Of a stretch of 64,000 nt of DNA, positions 8,951 to 18,890 are shown piece after piece; within the stretch, counting starts at the first letter, position 1; every line of letters starts with the position of its first letter. The notes beneath the pieces are model-generated. The model ran no database searches. It saw only the letters and a list, made by a program, of their open reading frames with translations, and was not told where the DNA came from. The stretch lies in the NCBI RefSeq assembly GCF_038452265.1, contig NZ_CP151842.1:372001-436000 (forward strand). Reading direction: 5' to 3'. This DNA comes from Vibrio diazotrophicus (GTDB lineage Bacteria > Pseudomonadota > Gammaproteobacteria > Enterobacterales > Vibrionaceae). Both the position numbers and the translations under genes were made by a program.

Positions 8951-11812
8951 TTATAGAGCAGCAATCGTTGCTTTCTGTTCTTCTAACTTCGCTAGAGTGT
9001 CTTTGTAACCTTCAAGCTTTTCACGCTCTTTTGCGATAACCGCTTCAGGCGCTTTAGCAACGAAGCCTTCGTTACCTAGCTTACCTTCGATGCGTTTGAT
9101 TTCGCCTTCGGTTTTCGCCACTTCTTTCGCTAGACGAGCCAATTCTGCATCTTTATCAATTAGACCAGCCATTGGGATCATCAGCTCAGATTTCGCTACC
9201 AGTGCCGTTGCACATGCAGGTGTGGTTTCACCCGTTGCAAGCACGCGAACACTTTCCAGTTTCGCTAGAGAAACCAGTACTTGTTTGTTCGCTTCAAGAC
9301 GCGCAGCATCTTGCTCGTTAGCAACTTTCAACATCACTTCAAGCTGTTTACCTGGATTGATGTCGTACTCTGCACGTAGGTTACGAATCGCAGTAATAAA
9401 GGTTTTCACCCATTCGATGTCATCTAGTGCTTCTTGGTTGAAGTTCGCAGCATCGTACTGAGGTAGAGCCTGTAGCATGATAGTGTCGCCTTCAACACCG
9501 TCTACTAGCGGCTTGATGCTTTGCCAGATAGTTTCGGTGATGTATGGCAATACTGGGTGAGCCAGACGCAGCGTTTTCTCTAGTACTGTGATTAGCGTGC
9601 GACGTGTTGCGCGTTGCTGTGCTTCAGTACCTTTCCACAATACAGGTTTGGTTAGCTCTAGGTACCAGTCACAGAATTGGTTCCAGATGAACTCGTACAG
9701 AGTGTTTGCTGCCATATCCAGACGGTAGTTGTCGATGTGCTCGTTGAATGCTTTCGCTGCAAGTTCAAACTGAGACTCGATCCATTTGTCTGCCAGAGAG
9801 TATTCAAGCTCAGCACCCGCTGCGAAACCGCAATCTTGCTCTTCTGTGTTCATCATTACGTAACGGCTAGCGTTCCATAGTTTGTTACAGAAGTTACGGT
9901 AACCTTCCAGACGCTTCATATCCCAGTTGATATCACGGCCAGTAGAAGCCATTGCTGCTAGGGTAAAGCGAAGTGCGTCAGTACCGTATGGTTCGATACC
10001 GTTTTCGAATGTTTTACGTGTGTTTTTCTCGATCTTCGCAGCAAGTTGCGGCTGCATCATGTTACCAGTACGCTTAGTTACTAGTGACTCAAGATCAATA
10101 CCATCGATCATATCGATAGGATCCAGCACGTTACCTTTCGATTTCGACATCTTGTCGCCGTTTTCGTCACGGATTAGACCGGTAACGTAAACAGTCTTAA
10201 ATGGTACTTGCGGTTTGCCGTCTTCATCTTTGATGAAGTGCATGGTCATCATGATCATACGAGCAACCCAGAAGAAGATGATGTCAAAACCTGTCACCAA
10301 TACTTCTGATGGGTGGAATACTTTCAGTGCGTCTGTTTTTTCTGGCCAGCCAAGAGTGCCGAACGTCCAAAGCGCAGAAGAGAACCAAGTATCCAGAACG
10401 TCTTCGTCTTGGTTTAGTGCAACATCTTCTGGGATATTGTTATCCGCACGAACTTCTTCTTCAGTACGACCTACGTATACGTTGCCTTCAGCGTCATACC
10501 AAGCTGGGATACGGTGACCCCACCATAGTTGGCGAGAGATACACCAGTCTTGAATATCACGCATCCAAGAGAAGTACATGTTTTCGTATTGCTTAGGTAC
10601 GAACTGAATGTCGCCGTTTTCAACCGCTTCAACCGCTGGCTTGGCAAGAATACCTGCGCGCACGTACCATTGGTCTGTCAGCATTGGTTCGATAACCACA
10701 CCGCCACGGTCACCGTAAGGAACGGTTAGATCGTGATCTTTGATTTCGTCTAGTAAGCCAAGCTCTTCAAATTCAGCAACGATCGCTTTACGTGCAGCAA
10801 AGCGCTCCATACCTTGGTATTTAGCTGGAAGTTCAGTGCTGTATGCTTCGCTCGCTTCACCGTTTGAGTTGAATACTTCCGCAGCATTACGCACGTTAGC
10901 ATCAAAAGTGAAGATGTTGATCATTGGTAGCTGGTGGCGCTTACCAACTTCATAGTCGTTGAAGTCGTGCGCAGGTGTGATCTTCACACAACCCGTACCT
11001 TTTTCCATATCGGCGTGCTCGTCACCCACGATAGGGATGCGACGACCAACGATAGGAAGGATAATTTCTTTACCGATAAGCTCTTTGTAACGAGGATCTT
11101 CTGGGTTTACCGCAACACCCGTATCACCAAGCATGGTTTCTGGACGAGTGGTTGCAACAACAATGTAGTCTTTACCGTCAGCAGTCTTAACACCATCAGC
11201 TAGAGGGTAGCGGAAGTGCCACATGTTGCCCTTAACGTCTTTGTTTTCAACTTCAAGATCAGAAATTGCGGTGTGCAGTTTTGGATCCCAGTTAACCAGA
11301 CGTTTACCACGATAGATAAGATCATCTTTGTATAGACGAACGAACACTTCCTGAACCGCTTTGTAGAAGCCGTCATCCATAGTGAAACGTTCACGATCCC
11401 AGTCAACCGATGCACCTAAGCGACGAAGCTGCTTAGTGATGGTGCCACCTGACTCGTTTTTCCATTCCCAAATTTTATCGATGAATGCATCACGGCCGTA
11501 ATCGTGCTTAGTTTTGCCTTCTTCTGCAGCGATCTTACGCTCAACAACCATTTGAGTTGCGATACCAGCGTGGTCAGTACCCACTTGCCAAAGGGTGTTT
11601 TTTCCCTTCATGCGTTGGCAACGAATCAAGGTATCCATAATGGTGTCTTGGAATGCGTGACCCATGTGAAGGCTACCAGTGACGTTCGGTGGCGGGATCA
11701 TGATGCTGTATGCGTCTTTTGATGTGTCACCGTGAGGCTTAAAGTAGCCTTTTTCTTCCCAAGTCTTATACAGATCTTGTTCGATTGATGTTGGGTTGTA
11801 TGTCTTTTCCAT
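8951..11812 (-). CDS. valS: Valyl-tRNA synthetase
   Basis: ValS charges tRNA-Val with valine. The protein has 953 residues, the usual size (951 in E. coli). The class I HIGH motif appears as HMGH at residues 49-52 in PPPNVTGSLHMGHAF, and the KMSKS motif as DKMSKSKGN near residue 553. A C-terminal coiled coil rich in Lys and Glu (about 885-950) is typical for ValS. It follows holC on the same strand after 114 bases without a visible terminator, so holC-valS co-transcription is likely, as in E. coli. Confidence 0.97.
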   Translation of the reverse strand: MEKTYNPTSIEQDLYKTWEEKGYFKPHGDTSKDAYSIMIPPPNVTGSLHMGHAFQDTIMDTLIRCQRMKGKNTLWQVGTDHAGIATQMVVERKIAAEEGKTKHDYGRDAFIDKIWEWKNESGGTITKQLRRLGASVDWDRERFTMDDGFYKAVQEVFVRLYKDDLIYRGKRLVNWDPKLHTAISDLEVENKDVKGNMWHFRYPLADGVKTADGKDYIVVATTRPETMLGDTGVAVNPEDPRYKELIGKEIILPIVGRRIPIVGDEHADMEKGTGCVKITPAHDFNDYEVGKRHQLPMINIFTFDANVRNAAEVFNSNGEASEAYSTELPAKYQGMERFAARKAIVAEFEELGLLDEIKDHDLTVPYGDRGGVVIEPMLTDQWYVRAGILAKPAVEAVENGDIQFVPKQYENMYFSWMRDIQDWCISRQLWWGHRIPAWYDAEGNVYVGRTEEEVRADNNIPEDVALNQDEDVLDTWFSSALWTFGTLGWPEKTDALKVFHPSEVLVTGFDIIFFWVARMIMMTMHFIKDEDGKPQVPFKTVYVTGLIRDENGDKMSKSKGNVLDPIDMIDGIDLESLVTKRTGNMMQPQLAAKIEKNTRKTFENGIEPYGTDALRFTLAAMASTGRDINWDMKRLEGYRNFCNKLWNASRYVMMNTEEQDCGFAAGAELEYSLADKWIESQFELAAKAFNEHIDNYRLDMAANTLYEFIWNQFCDWYLELTKPVLWKGTEAQQRATRRTLITVLEKTLRLAHPVLPYITETIWQSIKPLVDGVEGDTIMLQALPQYDAANFNQEALDDIEWVKTFITAIRNLRAEYDINPGKQLEVMLKVANEQDAARLEANKQVLVSLAKLESVRVLATGETTPACATALVAKSELMIPMAGLIDKDAELARLAKEVAKTEGEIKRIEGKLGNEGFVAKAPEAVIAKEREKLEGYKDTLAKLEEQKATIAAL

Positions 11813-11926
11813 AGTGCTCTTAAATGGATACTTTGATGGTTAATTTAAGTCTATCGCTATAAGTGAGTTCTCTTTTTCAAGAGAGCTTAACTATAAGGAT
11901 GAACATGTGTTCTTATCCAGTTGGTG

Positions 11927-12376
11927 TTACGGATACTGGATTTCAATTGTCTGCAACTGATAACCGGCTTGGCGGTACATTTTGTAACGTTCACGCGCCA
12001 ATTGTTTTGCTTTTTCTTCGCAGGGGACGAAGTCTACCACCTCTGTGAAGGCGTTCGCAAAGGTTGTATGATTATCGGCCAAATTTATTACCAGTTGGCG
12101 GTTCCAAGAAGGTTTCACGCCTACATGACCAATCTCAATGTGAGTGCCGTATTTCGGACCTTCTCCCACTAGATTATGCGCAACAAAATCATTAGCTTCC
12201 ACCTGCCAAAGGCATTCCGCAATTCTTTCAGCATGCGCTTTATCGCCACATTGTAGGTACACTTTTGCGCCTTGACGGGAAAAGTGTTGGCAGAGATAAA
12301 CCACGTAATCATTGAACCCTTGTGCAGAGCTTTGCGGGCTATCTTCTTTGACGATGTAGAACGTTGCTGTAGACAT
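11927..12376 (-). CDS. holC: DNA polymerase III chi subunit
   Basis: HolC is the chi subunit of the clamp-loader complex and links it to single-strand DNA binding protein. The 149-residue protein begins MSTATFYIVKEDSP and contains the family's FYI...CQHFSRQGAKVYLQC layout and the C-terminal YQLQTIE. The gene lies between pepA and valS on the same strand, the order known from E. coli and many gammaproteobacteria. A terminator separates it from pepA upstream. Confidence 0.92.
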   Translation of the reverse strand: MSTATFYIVKEDSPQSSAQGFNDYVVYLCQHFSRQGAKVYLQCGDKAHAERIAECLWQVEANDFVAHNLVGEGPKYGTHIEIGHVGVKPSWNRQLVINLADNHTTFANAFTEVVDFVPCEEKAKQLARERYKMYRQAGYQLQTIEIQYP

Positions 12377-12405
12377 AGTGTTTCTGTATATCGAACCGTA
12401 TTACT

Positions 12406-12430
12406 AAAAAAGGGCCTTTCGGCCCTTTTT
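12406..12430 (-). terminator. Terminator after pepA
   Basis: AAAAAGGGCC, a TTTC loop and GGCCCTTTTT form a strong hairpin 12 bases downstream of the pepA stop. Confidence 0.85.
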
Positions 12431-12441
12431 ATCTATGAGGA

Positions 12442-13950
12442 TTATTCCTCGGTCTCTTGGCCACTGCGGTTTAGCAAGAATTGGACAAGCATTGAGACCG
12501 GACGGCCCGTTGAACCTTTCGCTGCGCCAGATTTCCAAGCGGTACCAGCGATATCTAGGTGCGCCCAGTTATATTTCTTGGCGAATTTAGACAGGAAACA
12601 ACCCGCGGTAATTGCACCACCCGGACGACCACCGATGTTTGCCATATCCGCAAATGGGCTCTTTAGCTGTTCATGGTATTCGTCAGCCATTGGTAGACGC
12701 CATGCACGGTCACTTGCTTGCTCGGAAGCATTCACAAGTTCATGAGCTAGAGGGTTGTGGTTAGAAACCACGCCACTGATGTGGTGACCCAATGCGATAA
12801 CACATGCGCCAGTTAGCGTTGCTACATCAACAACACAGTCTGGTTCGAAGCGCTCAACATAAGTCAGTGCATCACAAAGAACCAAACGGCCTTCAGCATC
12901 TGTGTTCAGTACTTCAACGGTTTGACCCGACATAGTCGTTAAGATGTCACCTGGGCGGTAAGCGTTGCTACCCGGCATGTTTTCACAGCCCGCCAGAACA
13001 CCGATAACGTTTAGCGGTAGGTTCAGTTTCGCCAATGCTTTCATTGTGCCGAATACAGAAGCTGCACCACACATGTCGTACTTCATCTCATCCATGCCTT
13101 CGCCTGGTTTAAGAGAAATACCGCCTGAATCGAAAGTCAGACCTTTACCAACAAGAACGATCGGTTTTGCTTCTGAGTCAGGGTTACCCTTGTACTCAAT
13201 GATGGACATCATGGATTCGTTTTTCGAACCACGACCAACCGCTAGGTATGAACTCATACCCAGTTTTTCCATCTCTTCTTCACCAATAATCTTGGTGGTT
13301 ACGGTTTGGTAATCATCCGCAAGGCGACGTGCTTGAGAAGCTAAGTAAGCTGGGTTTGCTACGTTTGGCGGCATGTTACCCAAATCTTTACAAGCTTTAA
13401 CACCCGATGAAACAGCCAAACCGTGAGAAATTGCGCGCTCACCTAGGCTTAATTCACGACGAGTTGGTACGTTAAATACCAATTTACGCAGTGGACGGCG
13501 AGTTTCAGGCTTGATGGTTTTGAACTGATCAAAGGTGTATAGGCCATCTTTGGTTGCTTCAACAGCTTGACGAACTTTCCAGTAAGTATCACGACCTTTT
13601 ACGTGTAACTCAGTCAAAAAGCACACCGCTTCCATTGAACCTGTTTCGTTCAAAGTACTGATGGTTTTTTGGATGATTTCTTTGTATTGTCGCTCACCTA
13701 GTTCGCGCTCTTTACCGCAACCAACTAGTAATACGCGCTCAGAAAGAACACCCGGTACTTGATGCAGAAGTAGCATCTGACCTGGTTTACCTTCTAGGTC
13801 ACCACGACGAAGTAGTGAACTAATATAGCCGTCGCTGATTTTATCGAGCTGTTCTGCGACTGGAGAAAGGCGACGTGGTTCGAATACCCCAACAACAATA
13901 CATGCACTGCGTTGTTTTTCAGGGCTACCACTTTTAACACTGAACTCCAT
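12442..13950 (-). CDS. pepA: Leucyl aminopeptidase PepA
   Basis: PepA is a hexameric M17 metallo-aminopeptidase that also binds DNA in the Xer and carAB systems of E. coli. The signature NTDAEGRLVL is near residue 347, and the metal ligands lie in VGKGLTFDSGGISLKPG and KYDMCGAA. The start at 13950 gives MEFSVKSGSP and 502 residues (E. coli 503). An in-frame extension to 14001 has no ribosome site and was rejected. It diverges from lptF with about 190 bases between, as in E. coli. Confidence 0.96.
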   Translation of the reverse strand: MEFSVKSGSPEKQRSACIVVGVFEPRRLSPVAEQLDKISDGYISSLLRRGDLEGKPGQMLLLHQVPGVLSERVLLVGCGKERELGERQYKEIIQKTISTLNETGSMEAVCFLTELHVKGRDTYWKVRQAVEATKDGLYTFDQFKTIKPETRRPLRKLVFNVPTRRELSLGERAISHGLAVSSGVKACKDLGNMPPNVANPAYLASQARRLADDYQTVTTKIIGEEEMEKLGMSSYLAVGRGSKNESMMSIIEYKGNPDSEAKPIVLVGKGLTFDSGGISLKPGEGMDEMKYDMCGAASVFGTMKALAKLNLPLNVIGVLAGCENMPGSNAYRPGDILTTMSGQTVEVLNTDAEGRLVLCDALTYVERFEPDCVVDVATLTGACVIALGHHISGVVSNHNPLAHELVNASEQASDRAWRLPMADEYHEQLKSPFADMANIGGRPGGAITAGCFLSKFAKKYNWAHLDIAGTAWKSGAAKGSTGRPVSMLVQFLLNRSGQETEE

Positions 13951-14141
13951 GCGTACTCCTACATCTTGAAGACAAATAGAACTAAATGTTAGATAATGCA
14001 TCTACACTTGTTGAATCCTTATCAGGATTACATCTTTGTTAAGTGTACTAACAGTTAGTCAAAAATTAAAAAAATAAAAGATTCAACGAGAAATTATAGT
14101 GATTCCATCAAAAAAACAAGTTTTGTATAGGTAATTTCAGC

Positions 14142-15245
14142 GTGATTATTGTTAGATATTTGATCCGCGAGACACTAAAGAGCCAATTTGCGATATTTTT
14201 CGTACTTTTTTTAGTGTTTTTAAGCCAAAAGTTTATTCGCGTTTTGGCTGATGCTTCCGACGGTGAAATTCCAGCTCGAATGATTTTATCCATTGTTGGT
14301 CTAAACATGCCGGCAATGGGTTTATTAATGCTGCCTTTAAGTCTCTATATCGGGATTTTGCTTACTTTTGGCCGTTTATACGCTGAAAGTGAAATAACAG
14401 TCATGAATGCAACGGGTATCGGGAATAAGTTCTTGGTACGCGCTGCCTTGTATCTTGCAGTTATTACTGCAAGTGTGGCTGCTTTTAACTCGATGTGGTT
14501 ATCTCCTTGGAGTCAAGATAGAGAAGCACATTTGATGGAGAAACTGGCGTCTGAAAATAGTGTTGATTTGTTGCAAAAAGGACAGTTTCAACGTTCACCG
14601 GACGGTTCTTCGGTCGTTTTCATCGATAATATTGAAAACCGTAAACTCTCAAATGTGTTTGTAGCACAATTGGCGCCGCGTGAGTCGATTCTTCCAAGTG
14701 TGATGTTTTCAAATTATGGAAATGTGAAAGAGTTAAGTGATGGTCGACAAGTGATCACCATGTACGAAGGTACCCGTTACGAAGGTGTGCCAACTCGCGT
14801 CGATTATATGGTGACCAAGTTTGATGAATACGAAGGTTTGATTGGGCAACGCGAAGTCAAAGATCGTGGTCGAGACTGGGAAGCGATACCGACTCTTGAA
14901 CTGGTGAAGAATTCAAGCAGACAAGCACAAGCCGAGCTTCAGTGGCGTATTTCTCTGGTTGTCTGTATTCCATTGCTAACTATGTTGGTTGTTCCTTTAT
15001 CTGCAGTTAACCCGCGCCAAGGACGTTTTGCCAAGATGGGGCCAGCAATATTAATTTATCTCACTTACTTCTTGGCAATCAGTGCGACCAAATCGGCGAT
15101 TGAAGATGGCAGCATTCCTACCATTGTTGGTATGTGGCCGATAAATGCAGCTCTGTTATTAGCGGCGATTATGGCCAACCTAATGGACAGCGTTGCAGTG
15201 AGAAGATTGAAAGACAAATTCAAACAAAAGAAAAGGGTAGCTTAA
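14142..15245 (+). CDS. lptF: LPS export ABC transporter permease LptF
   Basis: LptF is one of two membrane permeases of the LptB2FG transporter, which extracts lipopolysaccharide from the inner membrane. The GTG start gives MIIVRYLIRETLKSQ, matching the E. coli N-terminus. The 367 residues have three N-terminal and three C-terminal membrane segments around a periplasmic domain (about 130-265). lptG follows after three bases. Start choice is supported by an AGG about ten bases upstream. Confidence 0.95.
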   Translation: MIIVRYLIRETLKSQFAIFFVLFLVFLSQKFIRVLADASDGEIPARMILSIVGLNMPAMGLLMLPLSLYIGILLTFGRLYAESEITVMNATGIGNKFLVRAALYLAVITASVAAFNSMWLSPWSQDREAHLMEKLASENSVDLLQKGQFQRSPDGSSVVFIDNIENRKLSNVFVAQLAPRESILPSVMFSNYGNVKELSDGRQVITMYEGTRYEGVPTRVDYMVTKFDEYEGLIGQREVKDRGRDWEAIPTLELVKNSSRQAQAELQWRISLVVCIPLLTMLVVPLSAVNPRQGRFAKMGPAILIYLTYFLAISATKSAIEDGSIPTIVGMWPINAALLLAAIMANLMDSVAVRRLKDKFKQKKRVA

Positions 15246-15248
15246 GTC

Positions 15249-16319
15249 GTGTTTAAGATTTTAGATTGGTATATCGGACGAACAATCATAGCCACGAGCA
15301 CCTTGGTACTGATTACTTTTGTCGGTTTGTCTGGAATTATCAAATACGTTGAACAGCTGCGTAAAGTTGGTGAAGGAACGTATGATTTGATTCAGGCACT
15401 GATTTTCGTCCTGCTTAGCGTACCTCGCGACATTGAGATGTTCTTCCCGATGGCTGCCTTGCTCGGTGCTTTGATTGGTTTAGGTGCGTTAGCGGCAAGT
15501 TCGGAGCTTGTGGTAATGCAAGCGGCGGGTTTCTCAAAGCTGGATATCGGTTTATCGGTTCTTAAGACAGCAGTCCCTCTCATGATCATCATTACTCTTT
15601 TAGGGGAGTGGGGTGCTCCACAAGCGCAGAAAATGGCTCGTGATTTGCGTTCTTTTGCGACGTCAGGTGGACAGATTTTATCTGTTCGAACGGGTGTCTG
15701 GGCTAGAGATGCCAATGATTTTATCTTTATTGGTAAGATCAATGACAACCGACTTTACGCTATGAACATGTGGCGTTTTGATGAGAACAAGCAATTGCGT
15801 CAGGTATATAACGCAAAGCAAGTAGACTATATTGGTGAAAATAACTGGTTAATGAAAGATGTTGTTGTGACAGATATGAATGACGATATCGTGATTTCAA
15901 AACACTCATTGCCGGAATACCGCTGGAAAACCGCTTTAGCACCAGATAAGTTGGCCGTGGTGACGGTAAAACCAGAAGAGTTAGCGTTAAGTGGGCTTTA
16001 TGATTATGTTCACTATCTTAAAGCATCCGAACAAGACTCATCCCGTTATGAGTTGGCGTTCTGGCGTAAGATTTCTCAGCCATTTTCTATTGCTGTAATG
16101 ATGTTGATGGCGCTCTCATTTATTTTTGGTCCACTACGAAGTGTGACAATGGGGGCTCGAATTTTGTCTGGTGTAATTGCAGGTTTCACCTTCTACATTT
16201 CCAGCGAATTCTTTGGACCTCTTAGCTTGGTATACAACATACCGCCTGTGTTTGGCGCTATAGCTCCAAGTTTGGTGTTCTTGACCATTGCTCTGTTGTT
16301 GTTAAGAAGAAAACTCTAA
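15249..16319 (+). CDS. lptG: LPS export ABC transporter permease LptG
   Basis: LptG is the partner permease of LptF. The GTG start gives MFKILDWYIGRTIIATS. The segments LSVPRDIEMFFPMAALLGAL and ELVVMQAAGFS are family hallmarks near the first membrane helices. The 356 residues match E. coli (360). The gene starts three bases after the lptF stop, so the two are translated as a pair. A hairpin terminator follows at 16322-16348. Confidence 0.96.
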   Translation: MFKILDWYIGRTIIATSTLVLITFVGLSGIIKYVEQLRKVGEGTYDLIQALIFVLLSVPRDIEMFFPMAALLGALIGLGALAASSELVVMQAAGFSKLDIGLSVLKTAVPLMIIITLLGEWGAPQAQKMARDLRSFATSGGQILSVRTGVWARDANDFIFIGKINDNRLYAMNMWRFDENKQLRQVYNAKQVDYIGENNWLMKDVVVTDMNDDIVISKHSLPEYRWKTALAPDKLAVVTVKPEELALSGLYDYVHYLKASEQDSSRYELAFWRKISQPFSIAVMMLMALSFIFGPLRSVTMGARILSGVIAGFTFYISSEFFGPLSLVYNIPPVFGAIAPSLVFLTIALLLLRRKL

Positions 16320-16321
16320 AT

Positions 16322-16348
16322 AAAAAGGAAGGCTAAGCCTTCCTTTTT
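16322..16348. terminator. Terminator between lptG and the RDD gene
   Basis: AAAAAGGAAGGC, a three-base loop and GCCTTCCTTTTT form a 12-bp hairpin between convergent genes. Confidence 0.85.
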
Positions 16349-16373
16349 ATTGTCTGTAAATCGTGAATTGGTA

Positions 16374-16844
16374 TTAGCGAACCTTTGGTAACACCACCAC
16401 TTCTGTCTTTGCCCACATATCTTGGAAACTGCGTTTCTGTGGGTCAATTAAAACCGTCAGATTGCCTAAACCAAAACATGCCGTCGCTAGACGAATTAGC
16501 GCTTGCGTAACCGTGATTCTATTGCCGTCAGTATTTCGAACAACAATTTTCCAAGCTCTCATTCCGAGTGTTTGTCCAGCTCGAGTCCAAAAATAAACAA
16601 AGAAAGATAACCAAGCTAGCGCAAGGTAAAGTGTATAAACAGGGCTCCAAATGGGATGGCCTGTTAATAGATCACTGGCATCTTGATAAGGCGCGTAGCT
16701 CACTAAACCAGCGGCAACCAAAGCTTCCATCAAGGCCACGACAACGCCACCAGCTATCATTAGAATGGCCAGCACGATCAACGAGTCATAAATTAAAGCG
16801 CCTAAACGGCGAAAAAAGCCAGCGGGTGGCAAAGTAGTATTCAT
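16374..16844 (-). CDS. RDD family inner-membrane protein
   Basis: The 156-residue protein starts MNTTLPPAGFFRRLGALIYDS, where FFRRLGALIYD is the RDD-type motif, followed by four hydrophobic segments and the conserved TLGMRAWKIVVRN. Some RDD proteins are implicated in Na+ or small-ion transport, but no function is fixed for this subgroup. It is convergent with lptG, a neighbourhood seen in other vibrios. Confidence 0.85.
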   Translation of the reverse strand: MNTTLPPAGFFRRLGALIYDSLIVLAILMIAGGVVVALMEALVAAGLVSYAPYQDASDLLTGHPIWSPVYTLYLALAWLSFFVYFWTRAGQTLGMRAWKIVVRNTDGNRITVTQALIRLATACFGLGNLTVLIDPQKRSFQDMWAKTEVVVLPKVR

Positions 16845-16907
16845 AGCGAACGAGTATTCCTTATTAGATAGCCGCAGGATATTGATCCAGCCAGATTGGA
16901 CACTTCA

Positions 16908-17066
16908 TTAAGCGTCATTTTGTTTTTCAAAGTTAACAGGGCTTGGATATCCAACAGCACTTTGCCTTCTCGTCCGATGATAATCAACCTCAATATACTA
17001 AAATATCGTTTGATACATATCGTCTCTGGTCTTCATATCCTCGGCAAGGTCAACGGTAAGTGCAGA
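16908..17066 (-). pseudogene. Remnant of an IS3-family transposase (C-terminal 52 codons)
   Basis: Read on the minus strand, this stretch translates to SALTVDLAEDMKTRDDMYQT, then IF, a stop, and YIEVDYHRTRRQSAVGYPSP followed by VNFEKQNDA and a natural stop. The pattern YIEVDYxRTRRxSAxGYxSPxxFE is the C-terminal end of IS3-family DDE transposases. There is an in-frame stop at 16998-17000 and no catalytic core upstream, so only a decayed tail survives. It sits directly beside the interrupted regulator gene. Confidence 0.8.
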
Positions 17067-17210
17067 CTAGTCTAGATTAAAAGGAGTTGGTCAAGAGTAT
17101 TTAATCATCTAGAGTTCGATACACTTTTGGAGGGAACCCATAAGAGTCTTTAAACTTTTTGCAAAAATACGAGCTACTATTGAACCCGCACTTATCCGAT
17201 ATGGTAGATA

Positions 17211-18307
17211 TACCCGTGATCATTGAAGATGCTTGATTTTCGATAGAATCAGGATCATGCTACGAACCATGAAAATTACACTGACTCCTCAACAGAAACT
17301 GCAACTCGAACAAATGCACGACATTGAACGTGATAGTCGAGTTTGCGACCGCATTAAGGCTGTTTTGCTGGCTTCTGAAGGCTGGAGTCAGACTATGATT
17401 TCACAAGCTCTTCGTATTCATGAATCGACCGTTGCTCGTCATCTCAGCGACTACGTTCTTTCTGAAAAACTTAAGCCTGAAAATGGCGGAAGCCAAAGCA
17501 AGCTTTCTGCTACTCAAACCATGCACCTAATCGAGCATTTGACTGAGAAAACCTATTCTCATACGCATCAAATTGTCACTTACGTTAAAGAGACATTTGG
17601 ACTGGATTACACGGTTTCTGGTATGAATAAATGGCTTCACCACAATGGTTTTAGCTACAAGCAACCGAAAGGCGTACCACACAAGTTTGATGAAGCACAA
17701 CAGCAAGCATTTATAGAGGCTTATGAAGCGTTAAAGGCAAGCTGTGGCAAGGATGAATCGATAGTCTTTATCGACGCAGTTCACCCAACACTATCAACAA
17801 AAATATCTCATGGCTGGATACGAACTGGTCAGGATAAAGTGATTGAAACAACGGGTAATCGTAGCCGATTGAACATTATTGGCGCACTGAACTTGTCGGA
17901 TATTGGAGCAACCATTGTTCACAACTATGAGATCATTAACAGTGAATCGATTGTTCGCTTTTTCTGTGAGTTAAGAAAGAGTTATCCCTTAGCCCATAAG
18001 CTTCATATCATCTTGGATGGTGCGGGATATCACCGCAGTGACTTAGTCAAAAATGCGGCGTTTGTCCTGAATATTGAACTGCATTATCTTCCACCTTACA
18101 GTCCAAACCTCAACCCAATCGAACGGCTATGGAAAGTAATGAATGAGAAGTCGAGGAACAACGTTTACTTCAAAAGAAAACGGGACTTCAAGGCGGCAAT
18201 AGACCAATTTTTTGCAGTGACTCTTCCAGAGATCGCAGGCTCTTTGACATCTCGAATTAATGATAATTTTCAGGTTCTCAAGCCAGCATCTTCAAGTTGA
18301 TTCGGTA
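17211..18307 (+). mobile_element. Complete IS630-family insertion sequence with TA duplication
   Basis: The element is 1097 bp. Its ends share an outer TACC and an inner TTGAAGATGCT in inverted orientation (17223-17233 and 18285-18295). TA dinucleotides at 17209-17210 and 18308-18309 flank it, the target duplication expected for IS630. It carries one intact transposase gene. The boundary was fixed by restoring the reading frame of the host gene. Confidence 0.9.
17269..18300 (+). CDS. IS630-family transposase
   Basis: The protein has an N-terminal helix-turn-helix pair (about 20-120, with WSQTMISQALRIHESTVARH) and a DDE nuclease domain. The three acidic residues are visible in VFIDAVHP, HIILDGAGYH and LNPIERLWK. 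LPPYSPNLNPIERLW is the family hallmark. The start at 17269 (MKITLTPQQ) gives 343 residues; ATG at 17257 and TTG at 17233 are upstream alternatives. The frame is intact, so the element may be mobile. Its stop lies inside the right terminal region of the element. Confidence 0.93.
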   Translation: MKITLTPQQKLQLEQMHDIERDSRVCDRIKAVLLASEGWSQTMISQALRIHESTVARHLSDYVLSEKLKPENGGSQSKLSATQTMHLIEHLTEKTYSHTHQIVTYVKETFGLDYTVSGMNKWLHHNGFSYKQPKGVPHKFDEAQQQAFIEAYEALKASCGKDESIVFIDAVHPTLSTKISHGWIRTGQDKVIETTGNRSRLNIIGALNLSDIGATIVHNYEIINSESIVRFFCELRKSYPLAHKLHIILDGAGYHRSDLVKNAAFVLNIELHYLPPYSPNLNPIERLWKVMNEKSRNNVYFKRKRDFKAAIDQFFAVTLPEIAGSLTSRINDNFQVLKPASSS

Positions 18308-18890
18308 TATAGGTAAATAGCTATGTTTCAATAAATGCGCTGCTTTAGCCATCCTTGCTGTCGTTAGAAGTTGTGAAAGAGAAGTATTTTCTTCCTTTAA
18401 TCTTCTACATAAAGTTGTTTTAGATAGATAGAGAATACAACATATATCTTCAAGCTCCCAACGCCTACATAAATCCTTTCGAATAACACTAAATACTTTT
18501 CCAGAATAAGAACGGTCAGATATCCGGTTTTCATTAGATAGTGAATGATAAATTTTTTCATGTAGAGCATCTATTAAAACTGACTTTGATAATAAATTTG
18601 AATTTTCAACCTCAGCTAATGCAGATATGTTTTCAAAGTTTATTTTTAAAAATATGTCTCGTCGGACTCTATGTATTTTATAAATGTTTATATAAAACTC
18701 ACACCCATTTATAGGTACAATAGCGCAATTAACTAAACTGTTTTTAGGAACAAGTACACATCCATTATTAGGGATTTTTATTACATTCCCTATATAAGAG
18801 ATATATCCTATAGCACCTTGAATTGACACTATGTGATAATGCTTTGAAAAAAATCTAACTTTAAAATTGCTGTTATATATTTTAATTTTT

